64,000 nucleotides of DNA from Halostagnicola sp. A-GB9-2 (lineage in GTDB: Archaea > Halobacteriota > Halobacteria > Halobacteriales > Natrialbaceae): the NCBI RefSeq assembly GCF_030068615.1, contig NZ_JASJOC010000004.1, positions 248,001 through 312,000 of the forward strand, in the 5' to 3' direction. Positions 62,230-64,000 of this stretch are shown here, one piece after another. A program made the position numbers and the translations under genes. The notes below the pieces were generated by a model. The model worked only from the letters and a program-made list of their open reading frames with translations. It was not told the DNA's origin and searched no databases. The first letter of the stretch is position 1, and every line of letters starts with the position of its first letter.

Positions 62230-62982
62230 ATGAACTCATACCTCCCATTTTCGATCGATTTTCACGTTCACTCCGATGACTCCTACGACGGGCACGAACC
62301 GATCGAGCTCATCTTGGAACACGCCGCGGATATCGACCTCGACGGTGTCGTAATCACGGACCACGACGAAATCGGGGAGTCGCTCCGCGCGGCCGAGCTC
62401 GCCCCGGAGTACGGTCTGGTCGGCATTCCAGGCGTCGAAGTCTCGACCCGACACGGCCACCTGCTGGCTATCGGCGTCGAAGAACGACCGAGTCCGGGCA
62501 TGCCGTTCATGGAGACGGTCGAACACGTGCGCGAATTGGGTGGGATTGCGATCGTTCCCCATCCGTTCCAGCGCTCGCGCCACGGCGTCCGCAAGCGCCG
62601 GATCAAAGACGCCGACGCAATCGAGGTGTACAACTCGATGGTCTTTACCGGCTATCGGAACCGCCGTGCGCGAACGTTCGCCAGAAAGCGAGAATATCCC
62701 CAAATCGGTGCTAGCGACGCTCATTACCTCCCGAACGTCGGAAAGGCCTACACGGAGATTCTAATCGAACCCGAGCGACCGGTGGCGACGAAAGCCGATA
62801 TCGACGGCGACGAACTCGTCGACGCGATTCTCGAGGGCCGAACACAAATCCGCGGAAAGCGCACGCCGATTCACAAAAGTACGGTCCAGTACGCCAAAGG
62901 TGCCGTCCGAAAGTCGACGTACATGCTCACCAAGCGAGCGCCGCTAGTTCCGACCGTTCCCGCTTCGATGGACCGGCCCTGA
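62230..62982 (+). CDS. PHP-domain phosphoesterase
   Basis: 250 residues from the ATG at 62230. Trinuclear metal-site motifs: DFHVHSDDS (HxH), VVITDHDE, GIPGVEVSTRHGH, IVPHPFQ and IGASDAH. The C-terminal ~50 residues (RGKRTPIHKSTVQYAKGAV) are basic. Stand-alone PHP proteins hydrolyse phosphate esters or 3',5' bisphosphates/RNA ends; the precise substrate is unknown. Strand opposite to the TPP gene. Confidence 0.9.
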   Translation: MNSYLPFSIDFHVHSDDSYDGHEPIELILEHAADIDLDGVVITDHDEIGESLRAAELAPEYGLVGIPGVEVSTRHGHLLAIGVEERPSPGMPFMETVEHVRELGGIAIVPHPFQRSRHGVRKRRIKDADAIEVYNSMVFTGYRNRRARTFARKREYPQIGASDAHYLPNVGKAYTEILIEPERPVATKADIDGDELVDAILEGRTQIRGKRTPIHKSTVQYAKGAVRKSTYMLTKRAPLVPTVPASMDRP

Positions 62983-63020
62983 CTTTCTCGAGTCGCGACG
63001 TTTTCCGCTTTAATATCGCT

Positions 63021-64000
63021 CTATTCGAGCTGTTCGCCCACGATCTCGTCGGCTCGCTCGATGAACGCCGACTCTTTCCCGGCGGGAACCGTTGCACCGG
63101 CGGCGACGTCGTGACCGCCACCGTCACCGCCCACTGCCTGTGACGCATCGCTCATGACGACCGAGAGGTCGAGTCCGTTCCTGACGAGGCTGTGGGTCCC
63201 TCTTGCAGAGACCTTGATTTCGACATCCTCGCCGTCGTTCCCTTCCTTTTCGGCGAACGCGAAGATCGGCTTTCCAGTGGTGATTCCGTCGTTGCCCATC
63301 GCCATGCCGGCGACGATTCCCACGATGGTCTCTCGAATGCGGTCGCCTGCGTCGAACCACTGCACGTGCTCCTCGGTCGTTACACCCTCCTGTGTGACCA
63401 GATCGATCCCCTTCGAGAGGTTTTGCCGGTGATTTCGAAGGAGCGTTCGGGCTCTCTCGAGCGCCCCCTCGCGGTTTCCGAGGCAGACGCCCAGCCCGAC
63501 ATCAGCTCTTTCGTATCGCGCTGTAGCGTTTAAGAGCGTGGAAAACTCGCTCGCATCGCGGAGCTCCGTTCCGACCGGTTCGGCGCTTAGCACGTATGAG
63601 GTGCCCACGAGACCGTCGATTTTGGATGCCGGCACGCCGCTCGAGACGGCTCGCTGGACGAGCGCGCTCGCGACGGTTTGTTTTTCCTCGCCGGTCAGCC
63701 CGGACCAGCGCCGCCACTCGCCGTCGCGTTTCAACTCGAGGTCGAGCCCGTCGAGAAATCGGAGCGCGCCGTTCGAGTCGTTCGAGATGCCGGGAATGTA
63801 AACGTCGGTGGAGTACTCGAGCAGTTTCGGCAACGGACGGGTCTGTTTACCGTAAATCGCCAGGTCGGTTGCGGTCTCGAGGACGCCTGCTTCAACGCCT
63901 TCCTCGACGATCCCTTCGTTCGCGCCGTGGAGTTCGCCGCCGGAGGCTTGCATGTCGCCGACGGCTCCGACGACGGCGAGCGCGGCGAGGTCACGATTGT
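63021..64000 (-). CDS. DHH family phosphoesterase, RecJ-like (5' partial)
   Basis: The frame is open to the window edge; 326 codons are visible and the DHH catalytic N-terminus lies outside. The visible part starts in NRDLAALAVVGAVGDMQAS (the conserved RecJ-like helix after motif III) and continues to the DHHA1 domain with the GGDGGGHDVAAGATVP substrate-binding glycines. Archaeal members are single-strand-specific exonucleases, including the GINS-associated GAN nuclease; which subclass this is needs the missing part. Confidence 0.9.
   Translation of the reverse strand, partial: NRDLAALAVVGAVGDMQASGGELHGANEGIVEEGVEAGVLETATDLAIYGKQTRPLPKLLEYSTDVYIPGISNDSNGALRFLDGLDLELKRDGEWRRWSGLTGEEKQTVASALVQRAVSSGVPASKIDGLVGTSYVLSAEPVGTELRDASEFSTLLNATARYERADVGLGVCLGNREGALERARTLLRNHRQNLSKGIDLVTQEGVTTEEHVQWFDAGDRIRETIVGIVAGMAMGNDGITTGKPIFAFAEKEGNDGEDVEIKVSARGTHSLVRNGLDLSVVMSDASQAVGGDGGGHDVAAGATVPAGKESAFIERADEIVGEQLE

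Noticed and set aside
62034-62279. 81-codon frame ahead of the PHP gene
   Set aside because: Overlaps the PHP start in another frame and contains the likely promoter; no family resemblance.

Overview
This window looks like a haloarchaeal chromosome, most likely from the Natrialbales (Natrinema/Haloterrigena-like). DNA is GC-rich with strong C/G third-position use, and proteins are very acidic. Many start codons lie about 25-30 bp after a TATA-like element, which points to leaderless mRNAs. Exported proteins carry twin-arginine and lipobox signals. The information-processing genes are archaeal: family D DNA polymerase, archaeal IleRS, a RecJ-like DHH protein. Genus is inference.

Layout. 0-3.5 kb: end of a branched-chain amino-acid ABC transporter (binding protein, LivH permease) and a soluble PAS transducer. 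3.5-10.1 kb: four-gene acyl-CoA operon (AMP ligase, DUF35 OB-fold protein, thiolase, hydroxyacyl-CoA dehydrogenase/enoyl-CoA hydratase fusion) divergent from an IclR regulator. 10.1-15.6 kb: AT-rich gap, A24 peptidase, ABC-2 exporter with 25-bp promoter repeats, HIT protein, uracil-DNA glycosylase. 15.7-27.4 kb: housekeeping (ileS, prs, glmM, hisI) mixed with exported proteins, a beta-propeller protein, HPP and UspA proteins and a coiled-coil protein.

27.4-30.5 kb is the most accessory-looking part. Two toxin-antitoxin modules (TumE/TumA-like and VapB/VapC-like) face each other, each with a palindromic operator, and the pair is flanked by diverged inverted copies of a ~42-bp sequence. Next to them is a TATA-preceded segment that can fold into a compact two-hairpin, pseudoknotted RNA with no protein I recognise.

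30.5-45 kb: CPBP protease, an SCO1-TlpA pair with a His/Asp-rich loop, serA, a first dipeptide ABC operon with fused ATPases, a 2-hydroxycarboxylate symporter divergent from a UspA gene, and an EamA exporter. 45-52.5 kb: small proteins and a second dipeptide ABC operon with separate ATPases, one carrying an ~85-residue insertion. 52.8-64 kb: PPC-domain protein, PolD large subunit (intein-free, but with codon-atypical DNA around a known intein site), zinc-ribbon protein, a truncated HTH gene whose promoter is duplicated upstream of prs, ketopantoate reductase, NifU-like protein, a TPP enzyme, a PHP phosphoesterase and a partial DHH phosphoesterase.

Together the genes describe a heterotrophic haloarchaeon taking up amino acids, peptides and organic acids and oxidising acyl-CoAs, with a small defence or mobile-type island near 27.5-29.8 kb.
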